Below, piece after piece: positions 12,701 to 19,684 of a DNA stretch of 64,000 nucleotides. The notes beneath the pieces were generated by a model. The model saw nothing but the letters and a program-made list of their open reading frames with translations, made no database searches and was not told the DNA's origin. Position numbers and translations under genes: made by a program. The stretch covers positions 19,460-83,459 of the forward strand of contig DATJVP010000159.1 of the NCBI GenBank assembly GCA_035581425.1. The letters run 5' to 3'. How positions within the stretch are numbered: the stretch's first letter is position 1; every line of letters begins with the position of its first letter. This DNA comes from DASZHJ01 sp035581425. Its GTDB lineage: Bacteria > Pseudomonadota > Alphaproteobacteria > ATCC43930 > CGMCC-115725.

Positions 12701-15700
12701 TCACCATCGGCTTCGCCGGACAAACGAATATCGTGCACGGGAACCTCCTGGTTTCGATCGCGACCTCCGGCGGCATCAGCCTCGCGAGCGATCTGGCCGC
12801 GAGCAACGTCGCCGTGGGCTCGACCCTCGCGAATTCCGCACTGGTGAGCCTCGACGCCTCGAGCGGCGACATCGGGCTCGGCGCCAACCTCGTGGCGGGC
12901 TCGCTCGGCCTTCGCGGCAATGGCAGCATCGCCCAGACCGGTGGCACGCTCGGGGTCGCCGGCAATGTTACCGTGGTGGACATCGCCGCAGGCGACGCCT
13001 CGGTCGCGGCGACGGCATCTCCAGGGCTCGTCGTCGGGGATTCCGCTGTCGTCGGAACGCTCAGCGTCTCTGCGGGAGGCGCGAACCCGCTCAGCCTATC
13101 GCCGGGTGCGACGCTTCAAGCAGCCAACGGCGACATCGTGTTGACGGGCCAGCCGATCAACCTCAACAACGGCACGCTCATCGTCACGGGCAATCTCGTT
13201 ACCAATGGAACGGTCATCGGTAGCGCCAAGTTCGCTGTCAACGGCAACAACCCCGTGCTGCTCGCGAACGGCACCGTCGTCGCTTCCGGCGGCTCCAGCA
13301 ATTTCATGCTGACGCAGACGGCGATCGACGCCGCGGGCACGTCGATCGGGCTCTCAGCTCCCATCACCGTCCTGCTCACGAACTCGCAAGCCGCGATCTC
13401 CGGCACCCCCGGCACCGGCAAGGTCTCGCTCCTCAGCGCCAACAACGCCATCGGCGGCACGCTCCGGGTCAACACCGGGACGGTGCTGAACAGCGGCGGG
13501 ATCGTCACGAAATACTTCAACCTCGTGCAAACGGCGGCGCTCGGCCTCGGCGGGCACGGGCTCAGCATCCTCGCGGATCCCGGCACGCTCTTCGGCGGGC
13601 CTAACACGCTCAATGCCGGCAAGGGCTCGACGGTGGCGCTCGATCAGGGCGGCAACCAGTTCAGCACGGTGCAGCTCCAGCAGGTCGCGGACAGCACGAT
13701 CGACGCTCAGGGCGGCGTCACCATCGGGACGAGCACGCTGCACGGAAACCTAGCGGTTTCCGTAACCGGGAGCGGCGGCATCTCGACCTCCGGCGCGATT
13801 CTCGCCGACAATCACACGGCGACCCAGCCCAACAACACGGCGGTGGTGACGCTCGACGACGAGGGCGACGGCATCGCGCTCGGCGCCGACGTGACCGCAG
13901 GCACGCTGAACCTCACGGGGAACGGCTCGATCCTGCAAATGGCGGGCGTGCTGACCCTCGCCGGCGATCTCAACGTCGCAGACAAGCAGGCCGGCAGCGC
14001 CACCCTCAGCGGCAATACCGCAGCCGGCAGCGGCGGCACGCTCTCGCTCGGTAATTCCAGCGTCAACGGCGATCTCGTGCTCCAGGCGAACGCGCTGCTG
14101 CAGCCCGCCAGCGATCAGGCGCAGGGAACGAAGCTCGTGGTCGGCGGGACGCTCGACCTCACCAGTGTCGGGAGCTCGGCCTTCAACGGCACCGTGATCG
14201 TCGGCGGCGACATCCTGGGCACGCATCCCGTGACCGGCGGCACCATCGCCGTGGGCGGCCTCAATCATCCGCAACTCGCGCAGGGCACGATCGCGCCGAC
14301 CTTCAACAGCATCAGCGGCACGACCTTCACGCCGAGCCAGGCGATGCTCGACGCCGCGAGTAGCGGCGTCGGTTCCGGCGGCACGATCACGCTTCAGCTC
14401 TTCGGCGTGGTGGCTGATCGGAGCCTGAACGCGAGCGGGGGCGGCAGTCAGATCCTGTTGAACCAGGGCGGAAACCGTATCGGCGGCGTCGCGCGCATCG
14501 CCGCCGGCACCGGCGCCGGAACCCTCACCGCGAACGCCGCCTCGCGCGACGTCAATCTCGGCGAGGTCTCCGCGCTCGACTTCGCGACGAAGGCGCTCAT
14601 CCTCGCCCATCCCGGCACGCTCTTCGGCGGCCCCAACACGCTCAACGCGGGCCGGGGCTCGACCGTGTTGCTCGGGAGCTTCGGCAACACCTTCGCCTCT
14701 GTCGAGCTTTCGGACGTCTCCGACACGACGCTCGACGGCAGCGGCGGCATCACCATCGGCTTCCCCGCGCAGAGCAATGCGATCCATGGCAGCCTCACGG
14801 TTTCCATGACCGGAAGCGGTGGCATCGCAACCGCGGGTGCCATCGTCGCGAGCAACATCGCGGCGGGCTCGACGCTCGCGAACTCCGCGGTCGTGACGCT
14901 CGACGATCAGGACGACGGGATCGCGCTCGGCGCCAATCTCTCCGCCGGCACGCTCAACCTCCGCGGTAATGGCAGCATCGTGCAGAATGCGGGCACGCTG
15001 GCGCTCGCGGGCGACCTCAACGTGACCGATCTCGCCGCGGGGAACGCGACGCTCGGTGCCAATACCGGCGCGAGCGGCACGCTCAATCTCGGCAATTCCA
15101 GCGTCAATGGCGACCTCGTTCTCGCGAGCCGCTCGCTGCTGCAGAGCGCGGGGACCACGCTCGTTGTGGGCGGGAACCTCGACTTGACGAATGTCGGGAG
15201 CGCCACTTTCAACGGCACGGTCGCGGTGGGTGGCGACATCGCCGGCACGAACCCGGTCTCCGGCAGCACCATTGCGGTAGGCGGACTAAACCACCCGCAG
15301 CTTCAGCAGGGTACGATCGCACCCACTTTCAACAACGTCTCCGGCGCGACCTTCGATCCGACCCAGGCGATGATCGACGCGGCACACAGTGGCGTTGGCT
15401 CCGCGGGCACCATCACCGTGCAGCTCTTCGGGCCGATCGCGGACCAGAGCCTCGCGCCGAGCGGCGGGACCGGCCGAGTGCTTCTCAACCAGAGCGGCAA
15501 CACCGTCGGCGGCGTGGCGCGGGTCGCGACCGGCGCGGGCGTCGGCACGCTCACGGCGACCGTGAGCACACGCGACGTGAACCTCGGCGAGGCGACCTCG
15601 CTCGCCTTCAGCAACAACGCGCTCATCATCGCCCGGCCCGGCACGCTCTTCGGCGGGCCCAACGGTCTCGACGGGGGCTTCGGCTCCAGCGTGCTCCTCG

Positions 15701-18700
15701 ACCGCGCGGGCAACACCTTCCTGGGCGTCGCATTCTCGAATCCCGCGGATACCACGATCGACGGCAGCAGCGGAATTACGATCGGCTTCGGCACGCAGAC
15801 GAATACCGTCCACGGAAATCTCGCGGTCGCCATGGGTGGCGGAATCAGCCTCGCGACCTCGCTCTCCGCGGACAATCACACGGGGGTCTCGCCGACGAAT
15901 TCCGCGGCGGTGAGCCTGGTCGCGGACACCGCCGGTGCTACCGGCGGGATCACGCTCGCCGCGAACCTCACCTCGGCCTCGCTGCAGCTTGTGGCCGCGG
16001 GCGAGATCAATCAGACCGGCGGCATCTTAGATGTCGCAGGCAATGTCGGCGCCACCAACACCGGGACGCTGGGCGACGTCTCGGCCGCGGTCTCGACCGG
16101 CAATCTCACACTCGGCGGCTCCACGGTTGCCGGAAACCTGCTGGTCTCCGACAACGCCGCCGGGGCGACGCTCACGCAGACGGGGGCGCTGCTAGTCGGC
16201 GGCAACGCCACGCTGTCGGCCTCGACCGTGAGCCTCACGGGAACCGTGCAGACCGGCGGCTCGCTGTCGGGCGCTTCCGGGGCCGGCGTCACTACGGGCC
16301 TCACCTCCTCGCTTCTCTTCTCGAACGGCACCTTCAGCCCCGGAAGCGGCTCGCCCACCGACTTCGACCTCGTGACCCTCGTGACCGTCCTCAGCAGCCA
16401 AGGCATCTCCAACGCGACCCTCAACCTGAGCCCGACGCTCACCGGTCTCGTCGGCGTCCAGCATGGTGTCGGGATCAACCTCAGTCGCGCCAATCACATC
16501 GGCGGGACGCTCGCGGTGCAGACGGGCTCACTCACGCTCACCGCGGGTGAGGCGCGCGATTTCAACTTGGTTCAGAGCACGGCGGTGCAGCTCGCGGGCA
16601 AGACACTCCTCGTCGAGGCAGATCCCGGCACGCCCTTCGGCGGCGGCAACAGCCTCAACGGCGGTGCGGGCTCGACGGTATCGCTCCAGAGCGGCACCAA
16701 CACCTTCGGGACACTCGCCTTCACGGATGTCGCGGGCACGACCCTGGACGGAAGCGGCGGGATCACCGTGGGCGCCAGCAGCTTCCATGGCAATTTCGCG
16801 CTTTCCATGAGCGGCAGCGGCGGGATCGCAACCGCGGGCGTCATCAGCGCCGATAACAGCACGAGCGCTTCGCCCATCAACACAGCGACGGTGACCCTCG
16901 TCGACAGCGGCGCCGGCATCTCGATCGGCGGCGATATCGCCGCAGGCTCCCTGGCCCTCACGGGGAACGGCCTTATCGCGCAAACCGCAGGGGGGCTGGA
17001 CATCGCCGGCGATGTCGCCGTCACCGACACGGCGCAGGGCCTAGGCGACGCCACCGTCAGCGCGAATACCAGCTCGCCCGCGACGCTCACGCTCGGTGGC
17101 TCCAGCGTCGCCGGCGATTTCGTGTTGACGACGAGCGTGCTGCAGCAGCTCGCGAGCACCACGCTCGCGGTCGGCGGCAATCTCGACCTCAGCAATGTCG
17201 GCAGCGCGAGCCTCGACGGCACCGCCATCGTCGGTCAGAACCTCGTGGGCTCGAACCCCGTGACCGGCAGCGTGGTCGTCGTGGGCGGCCTCAACCAGAA
17301 CCTGCTCGCGCAGGGCATCGTGGCCCCGAGCTTCAACAACGTGAGCGGGCTCGGCACCGCCAGCCCCACTTTCAATCTGACGCAGGGCAATCTCGGGGCG
17401 GCGGCGCCCAATGGCGGGCTCGTGACCGTCCAGCTCTTCGGGATACTCCCGAATCACACGCTCACGGCGACGCACGGTCAGGCCGTGAACCTCACGCAGA
17501 GCGGCAACCGGATCGGCGGCGCCTTTACCATCACGACGGGCCCGTCGCTGGGCTCGATCTCGCTCACGACCGGCGACGTCAATCTCGGCCAGAGTGGCGC
17601 CCTCGGCACCGGCTCCAACATCGAGATCCTCGCGCACAAGGGGACGAGTTTTGGCGGCAGCAACACGCTTAACGGCGGCCTCGGCTCCTTCGTCAATCTC
17701 TCGAATGCGAGCAATGTCTTCGGGAGCGGCGACGCGGTCTTCCTGAGCGACGTTTCCAATACGACCCTCGACGGCTCCTCCGGCGTCAGCATCGGCGGAA
17801 CCCTCGGCGGCTCGCTCTTCACCAGCACGGTCCATGGCAGTCTTACCGCGGCGACCACCGGCGAGATCGACATTCTGAGCCCGATCTCCGCGCACGGCAG
17901 CGGCAGCACCGATACGGCCTTCGTCTCGCTGAGCTCCGGCACCGGTGCCGTGAGCGAGGATGCGACAAACGGCTCGATCTCAACGCCAGTCCTCGCGGGC
18001 TCGGCCGGAACATCCGCAAGCTTCGGGGCCGGCAACACGATCGGAATGCTCGCGGGCTTCGTCACGCATGACGGCGATTTTCTTCTCGTCGATGCGACCG
18101 GCGTCGCCGTCACGGGGACGGTCGCGGCGACGGGAGGCAACGCCTCCCTCATCGCCGCCGGCGACATCCGGCTCGGCGCGCCCGTCAGTGCCGCGACGGG
18201 CACGGTGACGCTCGATGCGACCACGGGCGCGATCACCGATCCCGGCAACACCGACGGCAGCCGCACCGACGTCACTGCCGCGAGCGTCACGCTCCTCGCG
18301 GGCACGGGGATCGGCATTCCCTCCGGAACGAGCACGGCGGGAACGCCGCTCGTCCTCCGCTCCCCCGCGATCGCGGCGGTGACGGATGCGGGCGGCATCG
18401 ATCTCGTCAACAATACCGGCACCGCAGCTGCGGCCGTCAGCACGCTCGGTGTCACGAGCGGTCCCGGCGACATCCTCTTCCGCCAGATCGGCAGCGGCAG
18501 CCTCTCGATTGGAAGCGCGACCGACGCCAACGGCAGCATCGCCGTCGACGTACAAGGCGCGGATCTCACCCTCACCGACGCGAGCGCGGGGGCTGGCGGG
18601 AACATCACGCTGGGCCTCGGCGGAATCAGGAACCTCACGCTCAACGGCACGGTGACCGCGGGCGGCGGGCTCCTCGGCAAGGCCGAGGTGAACGTCAATC

Positions 18701-19581
18701 TCGACGCCGCGATGCTCACCAGCGGCGGCCAGACGACCCTCGTCGTCGACGATGCCTTCCCCGCCTTCGGGATCGGGCCCGGCGCCCTCACCGTCACCGG
18801 CGCCACCACGATCAGCACGGCGACCGGCGACAATCTCGCGCTCTTCCTCGCGCGGCGGAGCCAGGTCACGCTCGGGTCCGGCGCCTCGCTTACGCTCAAC
18901 GGGCAGCCCTTCTTCGACGACCCCGACGCCAAGTTCCCGGACGACCAGACCGTGAGCTTCGTGCATTTCGGCGTCCACTACTCTCCGACGATCACGCCCG
19001 ACGCGGGCGAGGCCTTCACGCTCTTCTTCAAGGAGCAGCTCCAGATTCCGCCGCCGGACTTCTTCGAGGAAGAGGTTCCGCTGCCGAAGCTCGACGCACG
19101 CAGCTATCCGATCGCCTTCGCCATGCTCTATCAGGGAAGCGGCCAGCCGGTCTCGGTTGCGAGCCTCGCCGCGATCAGCCCCGCCGCGGGCGGTCCGCGG
19201 CTCGGGAGCAGCTCCGGTGTCGACGGCATCCTCGGCTACGCCCGCATCAGCAGCTACGAGGTGGCGCCCGATACCTTCTCCGCGATCGAGCGCCCGCTCT
19301 ACATGGACATCCAGAATCCGAAGACGGAGGAGCAGCTCGGCTACGAGCTGCGGCCGACGCTGCAGGCGCCCGCCGATGGCTCCTCGAGCCCCGAGGCGCT
19401 TGCGGGCATCCATCCCAGCGGCGGCGTCTTCTCCTGCACGCTGCCGCCGCAGACCCTGGCGCTCCTCTCGGACAATCCCGAGCTCGCTCAGCACCTGCGC
19501 GACCTCTGCGGCCAACAAGGCCGGCGCGACCTGTCGGAGCCTCCGGTACGTGCGGTTCGCTACTACCGGCCCGCGCCCTGA
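781..19581 (+). CDS. giant filamentous haemagglutinin / two-partner-secretion (TpsA-type) surface protein, ~6,266 aa
   Basis: One uninterrupted frame spans 18.8 kb. I place the start at ATG 781 because AGGTG sits 5 bases upstream; a TTG at 754 would only add nine residues. The first ~70 residues form a long signal: a basic stretch, then the hydrophobic 'GGLLSTTALVGAAALVW', ending near 'ALAAPTGG'. A TPS/haemagglutinin-activity domain follows (about residues 65-330) with the hallmark 'INPNGI' and 'LLGTLSSNGQVYLINP'. At about residues 420-490 comes the family-typical 'GGQVTVWSD..TNFRGRISARG' and 'LLLDPLDLVVD'. From about residue 900 to 5650 the protein is low-complexity Gly/Ala/Thr/Ser/Asn beta-helix repeat. 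The last ~250 residues are different in composition and carry the only cysteines I saw (C6219, C6243). There is no VENN motif or recognisable CdiA-type toxin tip. It is likely an exported adhesin or surface fibre. No TpsB (POTRA/FhaC) transporter gene is in the window; SapC-family and exported-protein genes follow directly. Confidence 0.9.
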   Translation: MTGLRSIDVMTGVHRRTAAGPLKGSAGRRGRWAGPARRPILRGGLLSTTALVGAAALVWGGPIALAAPTGGTVVAGSATISTTGATTQITTNSQRTIINWQGLSIGPGETTKFVQPNASAATLNRVTGPDPSVLLGTLSSNGQVYLINPNGIVVGQGGRIDTAGFVASTLDVPNTAFMSGGSLKFAGTSTASIQNLGSINATLGDAVLVGQRIDNQGTVRAPLGTVGLAAGTQVLVTQGSAPQRVQVLAAGSVIGGGISNSGVVQAGAIELEAAPAPGETASAISNTGILQGQGVAGGPDGHVRIATQGGTLSVGGTVVSRQVDGSGGTISIDAGSGGTALVSGTVDASGLSGTLTLGGLVAITGANAGVMDGGRIDASGDAGGGTVKLGGGFQGRDPGIANAKATYVAPNATISADARTAGNGGQVTVWSDSYTNFRGRISARGDTKTGHGGTIEISSHGKLDFLGNVDLVAAARQFGTLLLDPLDLVVDTGGTSISGGGPNTTFVPTNPGSATTISPSSIETALATGNLVLKTTGTPAGTGQNGDITVNAAIDETQTTATVTTAGTLTLLAARNITINAPINVFGDLSLNATGGSVLVNAGASLSTANVAALANSFSQGDIPVTGGAIDTTASVNIRAANDITILANITSGLDGGLMVMAGGITAASSTLQSGPGIVQFGNASTNAIVTYVGGDGDVLILSGTKSTTPGARTNLNLLDFDHLVFTSANVNNTGSAIYRSIDIEGFGAVTPLSSVTLLDSSNLALPGTLVLNDGLAARNQITILASGNISLGQTNPTGLGNIILGPFATAAGTTLSLTSVTGNVTFSADIGAGGIITAKATAVDVPLDPAGLTGLTVINADTAQVAGGGTITESGAARIISGTFAGSAFAPTNLNNNNFVATLGAFSNAQGTLSLRNTIRASLGATGTTISANVTQSLSGLTIAGPVTSSGTAAGQTAGITITELNGSITVAGNVLESDGGGATANGVTLSGASITQNAGSTVDGGTGTVTLNANAGAAAINGRVHSAGTAPGTSPNAVSILGSTGVSQATGGVIDGGAGSVILDAGGGSSFNLAGTIQTTSAQDSGPAAIRIVDGVNAVLGTINAVNGTFIIGNSPTSISGTVSQTAGTAINAKALASHAEGNVTLTNSGNVVGTLSVSNNGTGRNFAFTDAAPAGGLTIGTANGQSGILIGTGTLALAASGANGSISEGAGAIISAAAASFNAPGGAILTNANSVAVIAALTNNAPFSFTDATDLTVGSVTLGASTLVGIGPPSAVTMVAPTVTLAQSVVASSLSITATATTGAGPLISQIGGTLDVSGDVTLVASLHPTLGGATVQVSTGNLTLGSSQVQGDLVLTDAASSATMTLPAGSTLAVAGNATLTASTIALNGTGVIGGNLVTNGVTSGATSFATGIGGTVFFSNGTFAPGGGATQPNFDIGQLVPAIGTLTNVTLNLSPILPSISASKGNTAISVARAGNHMGGTLAIQTGTVATSAGAVERDFNLVQAGGAVNFGTLNGGINFTVEAAAGTSFNAGGTSPVGSNTLNGGKGSTVALGNGSNTFRSLSLVDVSDSTIAGAGPLTIGGGAPADFVHGNLDVSMSGPGGITLANPLTASNVTRLAAPGTANSSTLSLGTGGGVTQQAGAPILAGTMIATAGAGIGLGDTVTVGELDLTGNGLIQQTGGTLTLGGTATGGSGNLNVTDLAAGDATLAGNTSSTLTLGNSSVTGDLVLKSGALLQPAGNTLVVGGNLDLTAVGAPITFNGTAIVGQDLLGTTPITGGLVAVGSLNRPQLAQGTIAPTFNNVSGANFTASQQMLDLARSGVGSAGTVTVQLFGALASQSLTATHGAAVQLSAAGNRIGGTAHVNTGNGTLTATAQVKDVNLRQASALSFVNTVGVVAHAGTSFGGTNTLNAGAGSTVLLDSGTNTFGTISFASVAGTTLDGTGGIVIGGSTLDGPLTVSMTGTGGITTSGAIAASNQTVTLSDLNDGITLGANLVAGALSLTGNGSIVQTGGTLSISGNVDVTDIAAGNASVAATASPGLLVGNSAVAGTLSLSAGNGQPLSIVPGATLQAANGDIALTGQTINLNNSTLIATGNLATTGTVTGTAVFAINGTNPVLTASGTIAASGAASDFTLTQAALSAAGGSIAATAPITVLLTNKQAAISGAAGTGKVSLANAGNSIGGTLRVNTGTVLNSGGIVTKYYNLVETAALNAGVHALSIIATAGTLFETGGTATPGLNTLNAGKGSTVSLTQGGNVMTAATLVDVSDTAIDVTGGITIGSAGQVNYVHGTLAVGASGALNVVSTIDASTAADGSNIGNTAAISLGSTGGTVAQSAGAVLETSLLTGAGTTVALNSANQVLNLGAFAASAGTLSFTDATALLVSGPVTGQNVTLVTAGAGSDMMLAGTVSAAVGQVTLTSSRSINQTAGAITAGTLTGSAAASAFLGDPTHLSNRVSTLGSFSSTGAFSLGNGATLTVAGPVTAAGSGGVVIADGAPVSLTGNVGSAASGGITVIGSTGTGQTNAITQTAASTLDGGAGVVLLDAGGTGSFNLAGSVVTTSALDAPGGAIDVVDGVIAILGTLTAHSGTVVLGSAAQPLTGTVAQSPGSRIDAKAVAVRDTDTTGTVALSAGGNLIGTIAVTSGGIALAVTDATDLAVGIANGVVGIDPPSSVVMIAPTVTVSQSVSAGSLNVTATATTGAGPLISQTGGTIDVSGDVTLVASLHPTLGGATVQTSTGNLTLGSSQVQGDFVLADGAIGATLTQPATSTLAVAGNAVLTASTLALNGTVLVGGALTTNGSSSGTGAIGSGISGTLAFSNGTFSPGNGAATPDFSLDAFGAGHAAFTSATEVTLNLSPTLPTLSATKGGGTAINVALLGNHIGGTLTVQTGTVVAGNGNPQQRNFNLVQASAVNLSTLALTVVASAGTSFGSSNSLNAGAGSTVSLLSGANSFGTLAFENVAATTVDGTGGIAIGASSVHGNLAVAMTGSGGISTTGAVSADNHTTIAPTNSAAITLTDQNDGVTLGGTVTAGTLNLTGNGTIVQTAGILTLAGDLNVTDLASGDATLTGNTLSTLTLGTSSVSNTLVLATNSLLQTAGNTLAVGGDLDLSNVGSATFNGTVAVGNNILGTNPISGGTIAVGGLNNPQLAHGTIGPTFGSVSGTTFLPSQGMVTAAQNGVGPTGAVTVQLFGTVASLTATPGAGRVILNQGGNSIGGVARIHTGATLTPTISAIDVNLGEAGALVFAKNALILAHPGTLFGGSNSLSGGLGSTVLLKQAGNTFAALALSGVADTTIDGSGNLTLGFAGQANTVHGNLSIAMGGGIALATVLTADNHTSLAVSNTAAVSLLADTAGGTAGIVLATSLTAASLQLVAAGEINQIGGTIDVSGNLGATNTGTLGDASVAVSTGNLTLGGSSVAGDLSVSDSAAGATLTQTGLLQVGGNATLSAPAGSVSLTGTVQVGGSFTGPSGGNVTTGLGATASLVFSNGTFSPGGGSPTNFDLATLVTVLNTQGSSNATLNLSPTLTGFTGVVHGVGIHLTQANHVGGTVALQTGDLALKTAQETDFNLVQSTGVSLAGKTLLVEANTGTAFGGSNTLNAGIGSTVSLLTGSNTFGTLAFSNLANTTVDATGGIVIAGSTFNGNFAVSLTGTGSILTTGAILADNHLGPDSASVTFSDTGDGVTLGAGVTAGTLNLTGNGTIKQTAGLLNLAGDLNVTDIAAGDATLTGNTAAGGGGTLALGTSSVTGNLVLSSNSLVQSGGSTLTVGGDLDLSSVPSSTFNGTVIVGNNLLGTHPVSGGTIAVGGLDNPQLAQGTIAPTFNNISGTTFRPTQGVLDAASAGVGPGGTVTLQLFGAVADRSLAATHGPGLVMLNAGGNSIGGAARINTGNGTLAANASSIDLNLGQVGALAFNDRALILAHPGTLFGGPNTLNAGRGSTVLLASLGNHFTAVALQDVSDSTLDGTGGVTIGFAGQTNIVHGNLLVSIATSGGISLASDLAASNVAVGSTLANSALVSLDASSGDIGLGANLVAGSLGLRGNGSIAQTGGTLGVAGNVTVVDIAAGDASVAATASPGLVVGDSAVVGTLSVSAGGANPLSLSPGATLQAANGDIVLTGQPINLNNGTLIVTGNLVTNGTVIGSAKFAVNGNNPVLLANGTVVASGGSSNFMLTQTAIDAAGTSIGLSAPITVLLTNSQAAISGTPGTGKVSLLSANNAIGGTLRVNTGTVLNSGGIVTKYFNLVQTAALGLGGHGLSILADPGTLFGGPNTLNAGKGSTVALDQGGNQFSTVQLQQVADSTIDAQGGVTIGTSTLHGNLAVSVTGSGGISTSGAILADNHTATQPNNTAVVTLDDEGDGIALGADVTAGTLNLTGNGSILQMAGVLTLAGDLNVADKQAGSATLSGNTAAGSGGTLSLGNSSVNGDLVLQANALLQPASDQAQGTKLVVGGTLDLTSVGSSAFNGTVIVGGDILGTHPVTGGTIAVGGLNHPQLAQGTIAPTFNSISGTTFTPSQAMLDAASSGVGSGGTITLQLFGVVADRSLNASGGGSQILLNQGGNRIGGVARIAAGTGAGTLTANAASRDVNLGEVSALDFATKALILAHPGTLFGGPNTLNAGRGSTVLLGSFGNTFASVELSDVSDTTLDGSGGITIGFPAQSNAIHGSLTVSMTGSGGIATAGAIVASNIAAGSTLANSAVVTLDDQDDGIALGANLSAGTLNLRGNGSIVQNAGTLALAGDLNVTDLAAGNATLGANTGASGTLNLGNSSVNGDLVLASRSLLQSAGTTLVVGGNLDLTNVGSATFNGTVAVGGDIAGTNPVSGSTIAVGGLNHPQLQQGTIAPTFNNVSGATFDPTQAMIDAAHSGVGSAGTITVQLFGPIADQSLAPSGGTGRVLLNQSGNTVGGVARVATGAGVGTLTATVSTRDVNLGEATSLAFSNNALIIARPGTLFGGPNGLDGGFGSSVLLDRAGNTFLGVAFSNPADTTIDGSSGITIGFGTQTNTVHGNLAVAMGGGISLATSLSADNHTGVSPTNSAAVSLVADTAGATGGITLAANLTSASLQLVAAGEINQTGGILDVAGNVGATNTGTLGDVSAAVSTGNLTLGGSTVAGNLLVSDNAAGATLTQTGALLVGGNATLSASTVSLTGTVQTGGSLSGASGAGVTTGLTSSLLFSNGTFSPGSGSPTDFDLVTLVTVLSSQGISNATLNLSPTLTGLVGVQHGVGINLSRANHIGGTLAVQTGSLTLTAGEARDFNLVQSTAVQLAGKTLLVEADPGTPFGGGNSLNGGAGSTVSLQSGTNTFGTLAFTDVAGTTLDGSGGITVGASSFHGNFALSMSGSGGIATAGVISADNSTSASPINTATVTLVDSGAGISIGGDIAAGSLALTGNGLIAQTAGGLDIAGDVAVTDTAQGLGDATVSANTSSPATLTLGGSSVAGDFVLTTSVLQQLASTTLAVGGNLDLSNVGSASLDGTAIVGQNLVGSNPVTGSVVVVGGLNQNLLAQGIVAPSFNNVSGLGTASPTFNLTQGNLGAAAPNGGLVTVQLFGILPNHTLTATHGQAVNLTQSGNRIGGAFTITTGPSLGSISLTTGDVNLGQSGALGTGSNIEILAHKGTSFGGSNTLNGGLGSFVNLSNASNVFGSGDAVFLSDVSNTTLDGSSGVSIGGTLGGSLFTSTVHGSLTAATTGEIDILSPISAHGSGSTDTAFVSLSSGTGAVSEDATNGSISTPVLAGSAGTSASFGAGNTIGMLAGFVTHDGDFLLVDATGVAVTGTVAATGGNASLIAAGDIRLGAPVSAATGTVTLDATTGAITDPGNTDGSRTDVTAASVTLLAGTGIGIPSGTSTAGTPLVLRSPAIAAVTDAGGIDLVNNTGTAAAAVSTLGVTSGPGDILFRQIGSGSLSIGSATDANGSIAVDVQGADLTLTDASAGAGGNITLGLGGIRNLTLNGTVTAGGGLLGKAEVNVNLDAAMLTSGGQTTLVVDDAFPAFGIGPGALTVTGATTISTATGDNLALFLARRSQVTLGSGASLTLNGQPFFDDPDAKFPDDQTVSFVHFGVHYSPTITPDAGEAFTLFFKEQLQIPPPDFFEEEVPLPKLDARSYPIAFAMLYQGSGQPVSVASLAAISPAAGGPRLGSSSGVDGILGYARISSYEVAPDTFSAIERPLYMDIQNPKTEEQLGYELRPTLQAPADGSSSPEALAGIHPSGGVFSCTLPPQTLALLSDNPELAQHLRDLCGQQGRRDLSEPPVRAVRYYRPAP
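4601..5700 (+). repeat. internal segment duplicated ~4.2 kb downstream in the same gene
   Basis: The segment beginning 'PPSAVTMVAPTVT' matches one beginning at 8801 ('PPSSVVMIAPTVT') at an offset of 4,200 bases. The stretch 4738-4800 is nearly identical in nucleotides to 8938-9000. Similarity then runs through the 'GSTV' motif at ~5440/9618, where the offset has shrunk to about 4,180. This points to an in-frame segmental duplication with small later indels. Confidence 0.75.
7340..7415 (+). repeat. copy 1 of a near-identical 76-bp repeat
   Basis: Matches 13451-13526 with 3 mismatches in 76 bases by eye; encodes 'GGTLRVNTGTVLNSGG' followed by 'IVTKYYNLV'. The copies are ~6.1 kb (six modules) apart and are substrates for homologous recombination that would keep the reading frame. 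Confidence 0.8.
13451..13526 (+). repeat. copy 2 of a near-identical 76-bp repeat
   Basis: Second copy of the element at 7340-7415; differs at three positions, one of which changes Tyr to Phe. Confidence 0.8.
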
Positions 19582-19684
19582 GCCCCGGCGCAGGAGCGCG
19601 CTGCCGGCCTTGCCCGGCATGCGCTTCGGTAATACCGTCCTGCGCCAGCAGATGCGATCCACTCCTCGCCTGGAAAGGTAATGC

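Larger units (their letters stand above)
5410..17700 (+). repeat. tandem array of ~1 kb (about 335-residue) coding modules
   Basis: The motif G-x-N-x-L-(N/D/S)-(A/G)-G-x-G-S-x-V recurs 12 times, at about 5410, 6511, 7507, 9589, 10578, 11578, 12580, 13601, 14628, 15655, 16643 and 17658. Spacing is about 990-1,100 bases, except one gap of ~2,080 where a module lacks the motif. Each module also carries 'NLSPTL' or 'TVTVQLFG', '(S/H)IGG', a 'VHGNL.V(S/A)M' strand and 'GN(G)xIxQTxGxL' in the same order. This implies growth of the protein by unequal duplication of a module. Confidence 0.85.

Noticed and set aside
781..19581. Contact-dependent inhibition (CdiA) toxin
   Set aside because: The protein has a TPS domain, but no VENN motif, no pretoxin domain, no recognisable C-terminal toxin and no small immunity gene directly after it.
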